In this document: positions 27,665-36,956 of the stretch, piece after piece
Numbering within the stretch: the first letter of the stretch is position 1
Layout of the letters: every line of letters begins with the position of its first letter
NCBI RefSeq assembly: GCF_022832385.1
Contig: NZ_JALHLE010000007.1
Coordinates: forward strand, 1 to 64,000
Reading direction: 5' to 3'
Origin: Novosphingobium album (ex Hu et al. 2023)
GTDB lineage: Bacteria > Pseudomonadota > Alphaproteobacteria > Sphingomonadales > Sphingomonadaceae
DNA length: 64,000 bases
Notes under the pieces: model-generated
Seen by the model: only the letters and a program-made list of their open reading frames with translations
Databases searched by the model: none
Told to the model about the DNA's origin: nothing
Made by a program: the position numbers and the translations under genes

Positions 27665-27934
27665 TTACTTACGCAGACCGAGCTTTTGGATCAGGGCGTT
27701 GTACCGCGCGACATCCTTCTTCTTGAGGTAGTCGAGCAGCGAGCGGCGCTTGTTGACCATGGCCAGCAGACCGCGACGCGAATGGTTGTCCTTGTGGTGC
27801 TTCTTGAAGTGTTCGGTCAGCGTGACAATGCGGCTGGTCAGGATGGCGACCTGCACTTCCGGCGAACCCGTGTCGCCAGCGGCGCGGGCGTTGTCAGCGA
27901 TGATTTCCTGCTTCTTTTCTGCGGTAACCGACAT
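27665..27934 (-). CDS. rpsO: 30S ribosomal protein S15
   Basis: An 89-residue protein, the normal length for S15. It has the helical pattern [21 protein letters not shown], then [25 protein letters not shown] and the C-terminal [12 protein letters not shown]. It binds 16S rRNA and helps assemble the 30S platform. It follows truB by 5 bp and precedes pnp by 180 bp, the conserved truB-rpsO-pnp order. Confidence 0.98.
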   Translation of the reverse strand: MSVTAEKKQEIIADNARAAGDTGSPEVQVAILTSRIVTLTEHFKKHHKDNHSRRGLLAMVNKRRSLLDYLKKKDVARYNALIQKLGLRK

Positions 27935-27939
27935 TCATT

Positions 27940-28878
27940 CTACTCCGCGACATCGGAAAGGTTGAACCCCCTGACGACGCGGGCTTCTCCGCCCGAAAGC
28001 TCCATCAGCGCGACCGGAACCCGTCCTTCACGCACCCAATGCAGCCCGTCTTCCTGGGGCAGCCCGGTCAGAACGCGGCCCTGTCGGACCGCCCTTGCCT
28101 GCTCCGGACCGAGGTCGATGGCCGGGATGTCGTCCAGCCCCGCCTCCAGTGGCAAGAGTATCTGTTCAAGAGGCGCGCCCTTACCCGTTTCGTTCAATTT
28201 GTCCAGCGAAATCGCATGAGACAGGCCGAACGGACCGGCTTTCACGCGGCGCAGCATCGTCACCGTGCCGCACGAACCCAGGGCCTGCGCGATGTCGCGC
28301 GCCAGGGAGCGGATATAGGTGCCCTTGGAGACGTTGGCGAGTAGGGTCGCCCCTTCCTTTTCGTCAAAGCGTTCGAGCGACAGGGCGAATACCGTCACCT
28401 GACGCGCCTTGAGCTGCACATCCTCGCCCGCACGGGCCAGATCGTAGGCTCGCTGCCCATCGACCTTGAGCGCGGAGTAGGCAGGCGGCACCTGCTCGAT
28501 CGGCCCGGTAAAGCGCGGCAGTACCGCTTCCACCTGCTCGCGCGTGGGCCGCACCTTGCTGGTGGCGATCACCGCGCCTTCGAGATCGAGCGTATCGGTC
28601 TCCTCGCCGAAGCGGACGGAGAACTCATAGATCTTGCTGGCATCGAGCATCCGCCCGGTCAGCTTGGTCGCCTCGCCCAGCGCGATCGGCAGGATGCCCG
28701 TGGCCAGCGGATCAAGCGTGCCGCCATGGCCGACCTTCACCCCGCCCTTCAGCTTCATGTTGAAGCCCGCCTCGCGCAGGTTGCGCTTCACAGCGGCCAC
28801 CGCCTGCGTCGAGCCGAGGCCGACAGGCTTGTCGAGAATGATCCAGCCGTGCGGCGCGGGAGGCGGGGTAAGCGTCAT
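27940..28878 (-). CDS. truB: tRNA pseudouridine(55) synthase TruB
   Basis: A 312-residue enzyme making pseudouridine 55 in the T-loop of tRNAs. The N-terminus has HGWIILDKPVGLGSTQAV, the catalytic-Asp motif HGGTLDPLATGILPIALGEATKL at about 51-73, and RSLARDIAQALGS near 190. The C-terminal extension has the usual PUA-like part with QARAVRQGRVL. It precedes rpsO by 5 bp on the same strand. Upstream, instead of rbfA directly, comes an inserted block of accessory genes. Confidence 0.96.
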   Translation of the reverse strand: MTLTPPPAPHGWIILDKPVGLGSTQAVAAVKRNLREAGFNMKLKGGVKVGHGGTLDPLATGILPIALGEATKLTGRMLDASKIYEFSVRFGEETDTLDLEGAVIATSKVRPTREQVEAVLPRFTGPIEQVPPAYSALKVDGQRAYDLARAGEDVQLKARQVTVFALSLERFDEKEGATLLANVSKGTYIRSLARDIAQALGSCGTVTMLRRVKAGPFGLSHAISLDKLNETGKGAPLEQILLPLEAGLDDIPAIDLGPEQARAVRQGRVLTGLPQEDGLHWVREGRVPVALMELSGGEARVVRGFNLSDVAE

Positions 28879-28926
28879 CGCGCCCCCATGTGCGCCGCAC
28901 CGGCTTTGGTCAACGGCGCGCGCGGC

Positions 28927-29316
28927 CTACTTGTCCGTCTTCGCCTTCTTCACCGGCGGGCCATCGACTTTCACGAAGGACGTCAGCGGATAGCGCTGCC
29001 CGTGAATATAGACCGCGCTCCACCGGTCGAGCGTGCCATTGGGACGCGTATCGAGACCGATGAAGTTCACGAAGGGCAGATCGGGCGCAAATCCCATCAG
29101 CTCGGCCTTGTACCAGTTCCGGTGGTTATCCTCGAAATAGACGGTCCGGTTGCCTTCCGCGCGCCAGTTCCAAACCCCGCCATGATTGGCGAAGGGGATC
29201 GAGGCATCCGCCTGTGACGGGGCGGCTTCGGTTTCCGGTGCCGCCGGTTCGGCAAGAGCCGGGAAAGGCACGGCGGCCAGAAGGGCTATCGGAAGGAAAA
29301 GGGAAAGAGGCTTCAT
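28927..29316 (-). CDS. Hypothetical exported protein
   Basis: A 129-residue protein with a Sec signal (MKPLSLFLPIALLAAVPFPALAEP), a short Ala/Pro/Glu-rich spacer, then a compact domain WNWRAEGNRTVYFEDNHRNWYKAEL and GTLDRWSAVYIHGQRYPLTSF with a Lys-rich tail. The pattern suggests a small beta-rich periplasmic protein common in sphingomonads, but no family is named with confidence. ATG 29316 is chosen since the only in-frame codon upstream is TTG. It sits 48 bp before truB on the same strand. Confidence 0.6.
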   Translation of the reverse strand: MKPLSLFLPIALLAAVPFPALAEPAAPETEAAPSQADASIPFANHGGVWNWRAEGNRTVYFEDNHRNWYKAELMGFAPDLPFVNFIGLDTRPNGTLDRWSAVYIHGQRYPLTSFVKVDGPPVKKAKTDK

Positions 29317-29437
29317 CGTCGGCTCCAATGCTGTTCCCCCACCCGCCCGAAATCGTCATCCACCGTCATTCACGCAAGGCGGCGGGACAAAGTGATACAA
29401 TCCTGAAGACGGCGTGACCGGCCGGGAACCGCAGCGA

Positions 29438-30124
29438 TCACATCCCGGCGACGATCCGCACCAACTGGTCGTAGAAGTTCATCAGATAGGTCACGGGCGG
29501 CAGCACGAAGCGCTCGATGATACCCCATCCGGGAAACAGCCGCGGAATCACGAGCAGCACCACCAGAACCAGCACCATGCCGTAGGGCCGCAGCTTCGCA
29601 TAGGTGCGTGCCGCCGCGCGCGGCAGCAGCCCCTCGACGATGTGCGAACCATCGAACGGCGGGATCGGCAGCAGGTTGAAGAACGCCAGAAAGAGGTTGA
29701 TCGCGATGAAATTGACGAGGTTCTGCGCCAGGAACACGATCCCGGACGACTCGCTGCCTCCTGCAAAACGGACAAGCAGCCCCAGCAGGACCGCGCCGAT
29801 CGCCGCCAGCACGAGGTTCATCGCCGGCCCCGCAGCAGCAACGGCCATCATGCCGCGCCGCGGATCGCGCAGGCGCCACTTGTTGACCGGCACCGGCTTG
29901 GCGAAACCGAACGCGGTGTGCGTAGTCAGCCACAGCAGGCCGGGCAGAATCAGCGTGCCAAACGGATCGACATGGCGCAGCGGATTGAGGCTGAGACGCC
30001 GTTGATCGCGCGCAGTCGTATCGCCGAGCATCAGCGCCACCCAGCCGTGCGCCACTTCGTGGAACACGATCGCGATGATGAGGGGAAGGATGATCGCTGC
30101 GATCTGCAGCAGGGTATCGTTCAT
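29438..30124 (-). CDS. Site-2 protease family membrane metalloprotease (M50)
   Basis: A 228-residue integral membrane protease. The zinc motif HEVAH is at 22-26 inside the first transmembrane segment, and the third-ligand motif FNLLPIPPFDGSHIV is near 155-170. About five or six hydrophobic spans are visible. It belongs to the small YwhC/Rv-type S2P group without PDZ domain, whose substrates are generally unknown. Start at 30124 (MNDTLLQ). Gene is between a sulfotransferase gene and the hypothetical exported protein, all leftward. Confidence 0.9.
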   Translation of the reverse strand: MNDTLLQIAAIILPLIIAIVFHEVAHGWVALMLGDTTARDQRRLSLNPLRHVDPFGTLILPGLLWLTTHTAFGFAKPVPVNKWRLRDPRRGMMAVAAAGPAMNLVLAAIGAVLLGLLVRFAGGSESSGIVFLAQNLVNFIAINLFLAFFNLLPIPPFDGSHIVEGLLPRAAARTYAKLRPYGMVLVLVVLLVIPRLFPGWGIIERFVLPPVTYLMNFYDQLVRIVAGM

Positions 30125-30175
30125 GCGCCCCATCTAGGCATGGCACCCGCGTGCCGCAATGGGGAGCCATTCCGG

Positions 30176-31096
30176 TCAGACCGGATAGCCGAGGTCATCC
30201 AGCGGCAGATCCCGCAGAGCCATCAGGCGCCGGTTGCTTTGCGGATAGTGCTCAGCGATGCGCCGTTGCAGCGGCTGGGAAAGACGTGCGGGCCTGCGGT
30301 TGATCACCGGTACGCGGCCGATCAGCCACTTGGCGCCGTGGCGCAGGACCTGTCCGCCCGGAAGGTCCACGATGCGGTCCTTGTTCACCACCGACTGGCG
30401 CGTAAACAGGTTCACCGCGCGCATCGCAGTCAGCCCGGCCGCGCCCAGCGAGCGGTTCGCGCGCGATCCTTCGGGTGGCAGGTCCTCCAGCGAGAGACCA
30501 AGATCGTCTTCCATGCGCGCGATCAGTGAAGCTCGGTCCTGCAACCATTCGTAGGGGTAGACGTGCACCCGGTCCGCCCCGAACAGCGCATCGTAGTGCG
30601 CAACCAGCCGGTCATATTCGAAGTGCTCGAATTCGAACACAGGGGCTTTCCAGGGACGGGTCAGTGCCCCGCGCACGTAACGCGCAGTCTCGAAATAGCG
30701 CTTCGCCCCCCAGGTTCCGCCACCCGAGACATATTGCGCATAGCTGGCCCGGCAGATGTCGAACTGGTTGCGGATGAAGATGACAATCCGCGCTTCCGGA
30801 AAGACGGCCTTGATCCGCCGCGCCATTTCCGGTGCCAGGAAGCCGTGCAGTCCGCCGTTGTGGATGTAGCCGGAAAGGTTCTCCTCGCTGAGCAGCACTG
30901 GCCGGTTGCGCCCATTCAGAGACAGGACCTGACGCGCCGCGTCCGGACAAAAATGCATGCCTGATGGCGCGATGAACGCGTCCTGCACCGTCTTGCGGGG
31001 CACGTAGTCATGGCTCGTGGCACGCGGAAAGACCTGCTTCTGCAGCCATGTGGTAGCCGTCTTGTGGTAGCCCAGATGGACAATCGTGTTTTGCAT
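30176..31096 (-). CDS. Sulfotransferase family protein
   Basis: A 306-residue protein with the 5'-phosphosulfate binding loop at its N-terminus, IVHLGYHKTATTWLQKQVF (about residues 4-22), and the 3'-phosphate segment VIFIRNQFDICRASYAQYV near 118-136. The rest fits soluble PAPS-dependent sulfotransferases acting on lipids or glycans. The 147 bp before the ATG is relatively AT-rich and may hold its own promoter. Coding DNA shows no disruption. Substrate unknown; a role in modifying exopolysaccharide or glycolipid is possible but not shown. Confidence 0.82.
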   Translation of the reverse strand: MQNTIVHLGYHKTATTWLQKQVFPRATSHDYVPRKTVQDAFIAPSGMHFCPDAARQVLSLNGRNRPVLLSEENLSGYIHNGGLHGFLAPEMARRIKAVFPEARIVIFIRNQFDICRASYAQYVSGGGTWGAKRYFETARYVRGALTRPWKAPVFEFEHFEYDRLVAHYDALFGADRVHVYPYEWLQDRASLIARMEDDLGLSLEDLPPEGSRANRSLGAAGLTAMRAVNLFTRQSVVNKDRIVDLPGGQVLRHGAKWLIGRVPVINRRPARLSQPLQRRIAEHYPQSNRRLMALRDLPLDDLGYPV

Positions 31097-31243
31097 GCGA
31101 CCCGCTCCGCACCCGTTCGCCGTTGCGGCGACTTTCGCCCTGGTACGTTGCAATAAAATTTCGGGATGTTTCTATAACATTCCGACGCGCATCGCAAAGC
31201 GTGCTGGCTTGCCCGGGGAACGGCTCCCCGCACGAAACGCCGC

Positions 31244-31834
31244 TCAGCGGCCCATCGCCTCGCTGAAATGGCGGCGACACAGTGCAACGTAGCGGTCGTT
31301 CCCGCCGATTTCGGTCTGCACCCCTTCATTTACCGCCATGCCTTCCGCATCGACGCGAAGGTTCATCGAAGCCTTTCGCCCGCAATGGCAGACAGCCTTG
31401 AGCTCCACCAGGGTGTCGGCAATTCCGAGCAGGGCAGCGGAGCCGGAAAACAGCTCTCCGCGAAAGTCAGTGCGCAGGCCATAGCACAGCACCGGGACTC
31501 CCACCCGATCCGCGACATCCGCGCACTGCCAGACTTGTGCCGCCGTCAGGAACTGCGCCTCGTCCACCAGCACGCAGGACAGTGCCCCCTCCTCATGGAC
31601 CGCCTCCACCTTGGCCAGAATGTCTGTATCCGCCGCAAACCGGTGAGCCCCGGCATGCAGGCCGATGCGGCTTTCAATCGCATGGTTGTCACCGCGTTCG
31701 CCGCTGCGATCGTCGATCTCGGCGGTCCACAGCATCGTACGCATGCCGCGTTCGAGATAGTTGAAGTTCGCCTGCAGCAGCGTGGTGGACTTGCCCGCGT
31801 TCATGCTGGCATAGTAAAAATAGAGCTTGGCCAT
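31244..31834 (-). CDS. tdk: Thymidine kinase
   Basis: A 196-residue type II thymidine kinase. P-loop ASMNAGKST at 9-17, Walker B LVDEAQFL near 85-92, lasso-domain [12 protein letters not shown] and a closing CRRHF provide the zinc-ribbon cysteines. It phosphorylates thymidine in the salvage pathway. ATG at 31834 is used; the longer in-frame reading runs into the divergent promoter region. Gene is leftward and diverges from the DUF1963 gene. Confidence 0.96.
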   Translation of the reverse strand: MAKLYFYYASMNAGKSTTLLQANFNYLERGMRTMLWTAEIDDRSGERGDNHAIESRIGLHAGAHRFAADTDILAKVEAVHEEGALSCVLVDEAQFLTAAQVWQCADVADRVGVPVLCYGLRTDFRGELFSGSAALLGIADTLVELKAVCHCGRKASMNLRVDAEGMAVNEGVQTEIGGNDRYVALCRRHFSEAMGR

Positions 31835-31956
31835 CGTAGCTGGGGATAACATCTCCCTCTTCAGCTTGCACGGGATTGCCCACGCTTCTCCCCGCATGAA
31901 TGAAATTAACCATATGTCCTGTAGAGAAACACGCATCAGTGCGCGGGGGGTCAGGA

Positions 31957-33600
31957 ATGAAGAGAATTTTGGCCATGGTTGCGGTGTTCGGCATCGCTGC
32001 CGTAGCGGCCGCTTACATCGCCTCTTCGCCGCATAGTATCACCGGCGGCCCGTTCGCCACGCTCGATGCCGCAGCGGCCAGTCTCGTCGCGATCGCAGGG
32101 CGAAGCGGAGCCGTGCTGGGTCTTCTGACATTGGGGGGCGTTCTTTCTCTTCTGGCGTTCATGGCCTTGGGTGACGGGACGGCATCGCAGCCCACCACCA
32201 AGGCATCCAGGCCAGGCAAGCGCAGGCAAGATCAGGCAGACGCAGCGCCGGGGCCGGTCTGGACGCCCGAACCCCTTTCATCAGAAGAACGGATTGCCAG
32301 CCTGCGCCGCCGCACCGCAAGCGAAACCGGCCGGGCGCCGCCCGCGCCTACAAATGGCCCGCCTCCGCGCCCCGTCATCCTCGTGCGCAAACCGCGTGAC
32401 CGTGCGCGCGACTGGTTCGACGACAGGAGCTGGCTGGGCGGACTGCCCAGGCTGGGCCAGGCCGAATGGCCCCGTGACGCCAGCGGTACTCCACTCCCGT
32501 TTGCAGCCCAGATCGATCTGGCAGAGCTGGCCAACGCCTGTCCCGAAAACCCCCTGCCCCGCACAGGATCGCTGGCGTTCTTTCTGGGCACCGGCACCGT
32601 CCTTCACCTGCCTGACGGCGAGCAGAGCTTCGCCGAAGTGCCCGACGACCTGCCCGCCGCTTTCGATGAAGGCGGATACCCCTTCCCTGCGAAGCCCACG
32701 CGCCTCAGCCGCCCGTTCTTTCCGTTCTGGCCGGTCGAACCCGTAGCGCTGGACCTGCCCGCCGCGCTTCGCGACCATCACAATCCTGCACTCGGAAAGG
32801 CAATTGAAGACGCCGCGGCCAGCCTGCTGGCACAATATGCCACCCCGCGCAGCACCGCGTTCTCCGCCGAGGATGGCGGACCGGCGGATCCCGCGCTGTG
32901 GTGGCACGGGATCAATCACCTCGCCGATCAGCTCCATTCCGCACTGGACGGCGCCGGCCGGCTCGTCATGCTCCGGCGCGACAGCCTGCAGCAGGCTGAA
33001 GCCGCCCTGGCATCGATTGAAGCCAATGGCGATCCGGATGGCCACCGCATCGATGCCGCGCGCGAAGAGGTGGCCCGCAGGCAGGCAGCGCTCGCCGCGA
33101 TGGAAGCCCAGCGCGACGGTCTGCCAGACATGATCGCCGCCATCGACCAGTTCGTGACCGGCCGCGACACCTGGCAGCAACTCGACGACGAGGAATATGC
33201 CGTGATCGCGGATTTCCTCGCCGAACTCCATGCCAGCTACGGTGACGTCACCCAGCACCACGCCCCGCATTCAGCTGGCGAACTGGCCACGCTGTCGCTG
33301 CGGACAATGATCACCGACACTTCCGAGGCCCTGGACGCGATGCCCGAGGAGCAACTCGAGCGCATCAACCACGCGTACCGCCTGCCGGTGATGGTCCAGC
33401 ACCAGATGTTCGGCCTGCCCGGCGGCAAGGCCACCAGCCACGGCGAGCACGGTGGCGACATCCTGCTGCTGCAGCTCGCCTATGACGACATGATGGAATG
33501 GCGCTGGAGTGACGTCGGCCTGTTCCAGTTCTGGATCAGCCCGGAAGCCCTGACGGTGGGACGGTGGGATGCGGTTCAGCTGACTTTCGGCAGCGCCTAG
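31957..33600 (+). CDS. DUF1963 domain-containing membrane protein
   Basis: A 547-residue protein. Two hydrophobic segments near the N-terminus (about 4-23 and 50-70) are followed by a basic, proline-rich linker and a large C-terminal DUF1963/YwqG-like domain, recognisable by [30 protein letters not shown] (split, about 160-190) and, at the end, [20 protein letters not shown] and [12 protein letters not shown]. Between these lies a helical insertion (about 320-400). Function of the family is unknown. Its TAG stop overlaps the stop of the convergent alpha/beta hydrolase pseudogene. Confidence 0.8.
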   Translation: MKRILAMVAVFGIAAVAAAYIASSPHSITGGPFATLDAAAASLVAIAGRSGAVLGLLTLGGVLSLLAFMALGDGTASQPTTKASRPGKRRQDQADAAPGPVWTPEPLSSEERIASLRRRTASETGRAPPAPTNGPPPRPVILVRKPRDRARDWFDDRSWLGGLPRLGQAEWPRDASGTPLPFAAQIDLAELANACPENPLPRTGSLAFFLGTGTVLHLPDGEQSFAEVPDDLPAAFDEGGYPFPAKPTRLSRPFFPFWPVEPVALDLPAALRDHHNPALGKAIEDAAASLLAQYATPRSTAFSAEDGGPADPALWWHGINHLADQLHSALDGAGRLVMLRRDSLQQAEAALASIEANGDPDGHRIDAAREEVARRQAALAAMEAQRDGLPDMIAAIDQFVTGRDTWQQLDDEEYAVIADFLAELHASYGDVTQHHAPHSAGELATLSLRTMITDTSEALDAMPEEQLERINHAYRLPVMVQHQMFGLPGGKATSHGEHGGDILLLQLAYDDMMEWRWSDVGLFQFWISPEALTVGRWDAVQLTFGSA

Positions 33601-34339
33601 CCAGCTTCGGCAAGCAGCACTTCCGCCAGCGCTTCGGGCCGGGTGTTCATCACCTGATGGCCAGCATCTATGCCGGGCATACGGCCTGCATGAACGCGCT
33701 GCGCAAAGCGCTCCTGCCATTCGAGCGGCAGGATGGCGTCCTGCCCGCACAACACATAGGAAACTGGCACATCGGCCAGATGGTCGTAGTGCCAGTCGGT
33801 TGCAGTGTAGCTGCTTGCCGGCCACTGGTCGAAACCGAGCTTGTCGAGGAACATTTCCGCCTCGTCCGCTTCCATGTCGTTGCAGAACATGATGCGGTAG
33901 CGCTCACGCATCGGCAGTGTGTCGTCGGCGAAAGCCGCGCTCGCTTGCGTGTGCCCGGCCTCGCGCATGCGCTTGCCGGTCATCTCGACGACGGTAAGGC
34001 CGGGATCCGGCGCGATACACGAGACGAAGACAAGCTTGCGGATCAGATCCGGACGCAGCGCCCGCATCGAAGGGAGGAACGTGCCCGCCTGCGAATGGCC
34101 GACCAGCACCGCGTCCGCGAAACCCGCAGCTTCGATATCGGCGAGCAGTTCGCGGTTGATGTCCTCGAATGTCAGCGCTGCCGTGTCGCGGCTGCGCTTG
34201 GCACCGCATCCCGGGCCGTCCAGCGCAAGGCATCGCACCGCACCGCATCGCCTGCCTGCCGCCCGATCGCCGCGATCGTCTCGTCCCAGACCCAGCTGCC
34301 CTGGCCGCCGCCGTGCAGGAATACGAACGAAACCGCCAT
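33597..34339 (-). pseudogene. Alpha/beta hydrolase, frameshifted by a 5 bp tandem duplication
   Basis: The N-terminal frame reads MAVSFVFLHGGGQGSWVWDE (from ATG 34339) and the C-terminal frame carries CLALDGPGCGAKR, the nucleophile elbow GHSQAG, and the terminal GIDAGHQVM with the catalytic His. They are in different frames. At about 34231-34247 the minus strand has GCGGTGCGGTGCGATGCC: removing one GTGCG unit restores a continuous DAVRCLALD reading, so a 5 bp duplication (or a sequencing error) broke the gene. Otherwise a normal ~245-residue hydrolase. Its stop overlaps the convergent DUF1963 stop. Confidence 0.8.
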
Positions 34340-34432
34340 GCCACTCTCCCTCCGCTGCTTATCCGCGTTCATTGACAGGGAGAGTTTTGCGGAGCAGCCT
34401 TGCCAAGACAACCGCAATCCGAAGGAGGGCCC

Positions 34433-35020
34433 ATGCGCCGCAGAACGGGAATCGCCTCCGCGATCCTGTCGATCGTCCTGCTTGCTGCCGCGCCGCCCAC
34501 CCAACGGCATTACCGGATCGATCCCGAGGCCAGCGGTGTGAACGCGAGAGTCGCGTTTTTCGGCCTGGCGAGCAAGACGGCGCAGTTTCCCGCGGTCATG
34601 GGCAGGCTATCCCTTCCCGACGCCGCCGCCTCCAGGCCAACGAGCGCCATCGCGCTCGACGTGACACTGGATGCGCGGATGTTGCAAGCAGGTGATGCGG
34701 TCACGCTGAAACGGCTCAAGGGCAAAGACTTCTTCGATGTCGAACACTATCCGAATGTGAAGTTTTCCGGCGAGATGCTGCGCATGACCGCGGCGCGGAC
34801 GGCGGAGATCGACGGCGAACTGACCGTGCGTGGCGTGACCCGTCCGGAAACGCTGCACGTCACCTTCGGCGAGCCTCCGGCCGAGAACCTGGGCGCCCGG
34901 CCGATTCTGCTGACCGGCACGATGCGCATCGACCGGCGCGCCTATGGCATGACCGCATGGTCACTCATCGTCGGCCGGAAAGTCGACATCACCATCCGGA
35001 CGCGGATGGTTCCGTCCTAG
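34433..35020 (+). CDS. YceI family protein
   Basis: A 195-residue exported lipocalin-like protein. N-terminal signal MRRRTGIASAILSIVLLAAAPP, then the YceI pattern YRIDPEASGVNARVAFFG, DVEHYPNVKFSGE at about 103-115, GELTVRGVTRPETLHVTF and a closing VGRKVDITIRTRM. YceI proteins bind isoprenoid-like lipids in the periplasm. A strong site AGGAGGG precedes the ATG. The stop codon TAG is shared with the left target TA of the MITE that follows; without the insertion it would also be TAG. Confidence 0.88.
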   Translation: MRRRTGIASAILSIVLLAAAPPTQRHYRIDPEASGVNARVAFFGLASKTAQFPAVMGRLSLPDAAASRPTSAIALDVTLDARMLQAGDAVTLKRLKGKDFFDVEHYPNVKFSGEMLRMTAARTAEIDGELTVRGVTRPETLHVTFGEPPAENLGARPILLTGTMRIDRRAYGMTAWSLIVGRKVDITIRTRMVPS

Positions 35021-35283
35021 GGTCAGGACCCATTATTCACGCCATCGAGGTTTGAGGCAAAATGGCTCAGCGCAAGGAGAGAAGGCAAAGGAATATGTCG
35101 ATATTTCAAGACTTCTCGACGCGGCGGTGGGCCATTTTGGTCAAAACCCTGCGGGACGCCCGGATGGCTTCCATCTCGAACCAAATCGCCCTGGGAAAGG
35201 CAACCAGCCTTCCCGGCGGACAATTTGGCCCGATATGTTCGCCATTCGGGCGCCTCGATGGCGTGAATAATGGGTCCTGACCC
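35020..35283. repeat. MITE-like element with perfect 31 bp terminal inverted repeats
   Basis: A 264 bp element. Left end 35020-35050 begins GGGTCAGGACCCATTATTC and the right end 35253-35283 is its exact reverse complement over 31 bases. It is flanked by TA on both sides (35018-35019 and 35284-35285), the target duplication expected for an IS630/Tc1-mariner-like transposase; the extended flanking CTAG would also fit a 4 bp duplication. It has no transposase gene; a 72-codon open frame (35062-35280) inside lacks features. It sits wedged between the convergent stops of YceI and rbfA. Confidence 0.8.
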
Positions 35284-35289
35284 TAGGGC

Positions 35290-35688
35290 TCAATCGCCCT
35301 GATCGAGATCGCGCTTCACTCGCGGATCGTTGAGCAACGCATCGATGCGGCTTGCCTCGTCAAAGGTCTCATCGGCGCGGAAGCGGATCTTCGCCGCGTA
35401 CTTGAGCTTGAGGCGCTGGGCCACCTCGCGCTGGAAGAATGCCGTGTTGGTGCGCAGCGCCTTGAGCACATCTTCCTCGTCCACGCCGAGCAACGGTTTC
35501 ACGTAGACCGTCGCCTGCCTGAGGTCGGGCGTCATGCGCACTTCTGTGACCGAGACCGAATGCGCGCTCAGCGTGTCGTCGTGCACCTCCTGCCGCGTGA
35601 GGAGTTCACTGATCACGTGCCGCACCTGTTCGCCCACCTTGAGCAGGCGGACGGAGTGCTGTTCGGGAGTATGTTGCTGGCGTGCCAT
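35290..35688 (-). CDS. rbfA: 30S ribosome-binding factor RbfA
   Basis: A 132-residue protein with the RbfA KH-like fold: [20 protein letters not shown] at about 17-36, then [22 protein letters not shown] near 46-67 and [26 protein letters not shown] with the conserved [12 protein letters not shown]. It acts in 16S rRNA 5'-end maturation and cold adaptation. It belongs to the infB-rbfA-truB run seen in most bacteria, but here DUF1697 and other genes separate it from infB. Its stop lies six bases from the MITE. Confidence 0.96.
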   Translation of the reverse strand: MARQQHTPEQHSVRLLKVGEQVRHVISELLTRQEVHDDTLSAHSVSVTEVRMTPDLRQATVYVKPLLGVDEEDVLKALRTNTAFFQREVAQRLKLKYAAKIRFRADETFDEASRIDALLNDPRVKRDLDQGD

Positions 35689-35805
35689 CGTCTGCGTCCA
35701 TGTGGGGGAGCCGAGACAATTTGCAACAATTGATTACGCCACCAAAGCCCCTGCCGCGGGTTAATGACGCGAAACCTGCTCATAACCCCCGCAAGGAGCT
35801 GATTG

Positions 35806-36162
35806 ATGAAGACTCTTACCGCCACCCTGCTCGCTGCCGCGCTGGCCCTGCCGGGCCTCTCTGCGCCTGCCATGGCGCAGCAACCGAAACCGCAGCAGCA
35901 TGAGCAACAGAAGCCGCAGGCACAGAGCCAGAAGAAGGCTACGGCCAAGCCGGCCCAGAAGCAGACCTACAAGACATTCCGCAAAGGCGAGAAATTCGAG
36001 CAGCGTTATGCCAGGAACTATCAGGTGATTGATTATCGCAAGTACAAGAAGCTTCCCGCACCCAAGCGCGGCTATCGCTATGTCCGTGCGGGCAGCGACG
36101 TGCTGCTGATCGGCACCACCACCTTCAAGATCTACGCGGTCTACAGCGGCCTCATCCGCTAA
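35806..36162 (+). CDS. RcnB-like exported protein
   Basis: A 118-residue protein with a signal peptide (MKTLTATLLAAALALPGLSAPAMA), a Gln/Lys-rich spacer, and a C-terminal RcnB-type domain with YQVIDYRKYKKLPAPKRGYRYVRAGSDVLLI (split, about 66-96) and the final TTTFKIYAVYSGLIR. RcnB-family proteins are periplasmic and were first linked to nickel/cobalt export, but most members are of unknown role. AAGGAGCTG precedes the ATG; TTG three codons earlier is an unlikely start. A clear terminator follows. Confidence 0.8.
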   Translation: MKTLTATLLAAALALPGLSAPAMAQQPKPQQHEQQKPQAQSQKKATAKPAQKQTYKTFRKGEKFEQRYARNYQVIDYRKYKKLPAPKRGYRYVRAGSDVLLIGTTTFKIYAVYSGLIR

Positions 36163-36177
36163 ACCGCGATAATCGCA

Positions 36178-36212
36178 GGGCGTCGCGCGTGGCGGAGCGC
36201 GGCGCCCTTTTT
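36178..36212 (+). terminator. Rho-independent terminator after RcnB-like gene
   Basis: GGGCGTCGCGC (36178-36188) pairs with GCGCGGCGCCC (36197-36207) with one mismatch, followed by TTTTT. It lies just after the stop of the RcnB-like gene. Confidence 0.8.
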
Positions 36213-36228
36213 CACGCCTGCGGCCCGC

Positions 36229-36762
36229 TCACATCTTCGTGAGAATGCGCGCCAGCGAGCGCACGTTGCGCGCCGTTCCCCGGCAGCCCAGACGCCGCTC
36301 GATGAAGGCGGCGGTCAGTCTGCTGTCCCCCACGCCGTTCACGTAGTCGATATAGAGGCAGCGCGGCCCCATCGCGACCCGTTCCGGCCCGCGCGTCGCG
36401 TAATCGCGCATCATTACCTCGAATCGGTCGGGCGCGGGATCGGCGGCGAGAAAGTGCGTGTGGACGAACTTGTCGTCGCTGCCGCCGACGAAGGGATTGT
36501 CCTCCACCGCCGCGCGCACTTCCTCCTTTGTGCGCACCGCCACGAAGCTGTCGATGTCAAAGCGGTCCAGCATCATGTGCGCGAACAGCTCCTCCAGCCC
36601 CCCGGTCGGCCGTTCATCGAAATCGAACAGCACATTGCCGCTGGCGACGACCGTCTCGACGTTCTCGAACTCCTCGCGCTCGAAGGCATAGCGCAGATCG
36701 GCCATCGTCAGCCGGTTGCCGCCGACGTTGATCGATCCGAACAGGGCGAGATAGCGGGTCAT
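36229..36762 (-). CDS. DUF1697 family protein
   Basis: A 177-residue protein with the DUF1697 pattern: YLALFGSINVGGNRLTMADL at about 4-23, VETVVASGNVLFDF at 35-48, then TKEEVRAAVEDNPF near 78-91 and a C-terminal helix RGTARNVRSLARI. The family is widespread and of unknown function. Its ATG overlaps the stop of the small membrane protein upstream (ATGA), so the two are a coupled pair. The pair is inserted between infB and rbfA. Confidence 0.88.
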   Translation of the reverse strand: MTRYLALFGSINVGGNRLTMADLRYAFEREEFENVETVVASGNVLFDFDERPTGGLEELFAHMMLDRFDIDSFVAVRTKEEVRAAVEDNPFVGGSDDKFVHTHFLAADPAPDRFEVMMRDYATRGPERVAMGPRCLYIDYVNGVGDSRLTAAFIERRLGCRGTARNVRSLARILTKM

Positions 36763-36914
36763 AAGTGCATTCCGATTGCAGGCAAGAAAGCGATTCCAGC
36801 AAGCACGAGGCTCAGGAACACGCCACAGCCGACCATTTCGAACACCCCATCCAAAAGGCAGCCTAAGGCTTTCTGCTCTTCATCGTCTTTCGGCTTTTCG
36901 GGATCATGCTCCAT
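36759..36914 (-). CDS. Small single-span membrane protein
   Basis: A 51-residue open frame: a very acidic/basic N-terminus MEHDPEKPKDDEEQKALG, then a hydrophobic helix (about 28-48, with GCGVFLSLVLAGIAFLPAI). It ends in TGA that overlaps the DUF1697 ATG (ATGA), so coupled translation supports it as a real gene. No known family is recognised. It has no strong ribosome site, which lowers certainty. Confidence 0.55.
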   Translation of the reverse strand: MEHDPEKPKDDEEQKALGCLLDGVFEMVGCGVFLSLVLAGIAFLPAIGMHL

Positions 36915-36956
36915 GCAACGACAGTTGCTCACGATCCCAAAGCCGTCAACGCCTCC

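Noticed and set aside
35062..35280. A 72-codon frame inside the MITE
   Set aside because: Lies between and within inverted ends, no transposase or other motif; copies of such frames are expected in MITEs.
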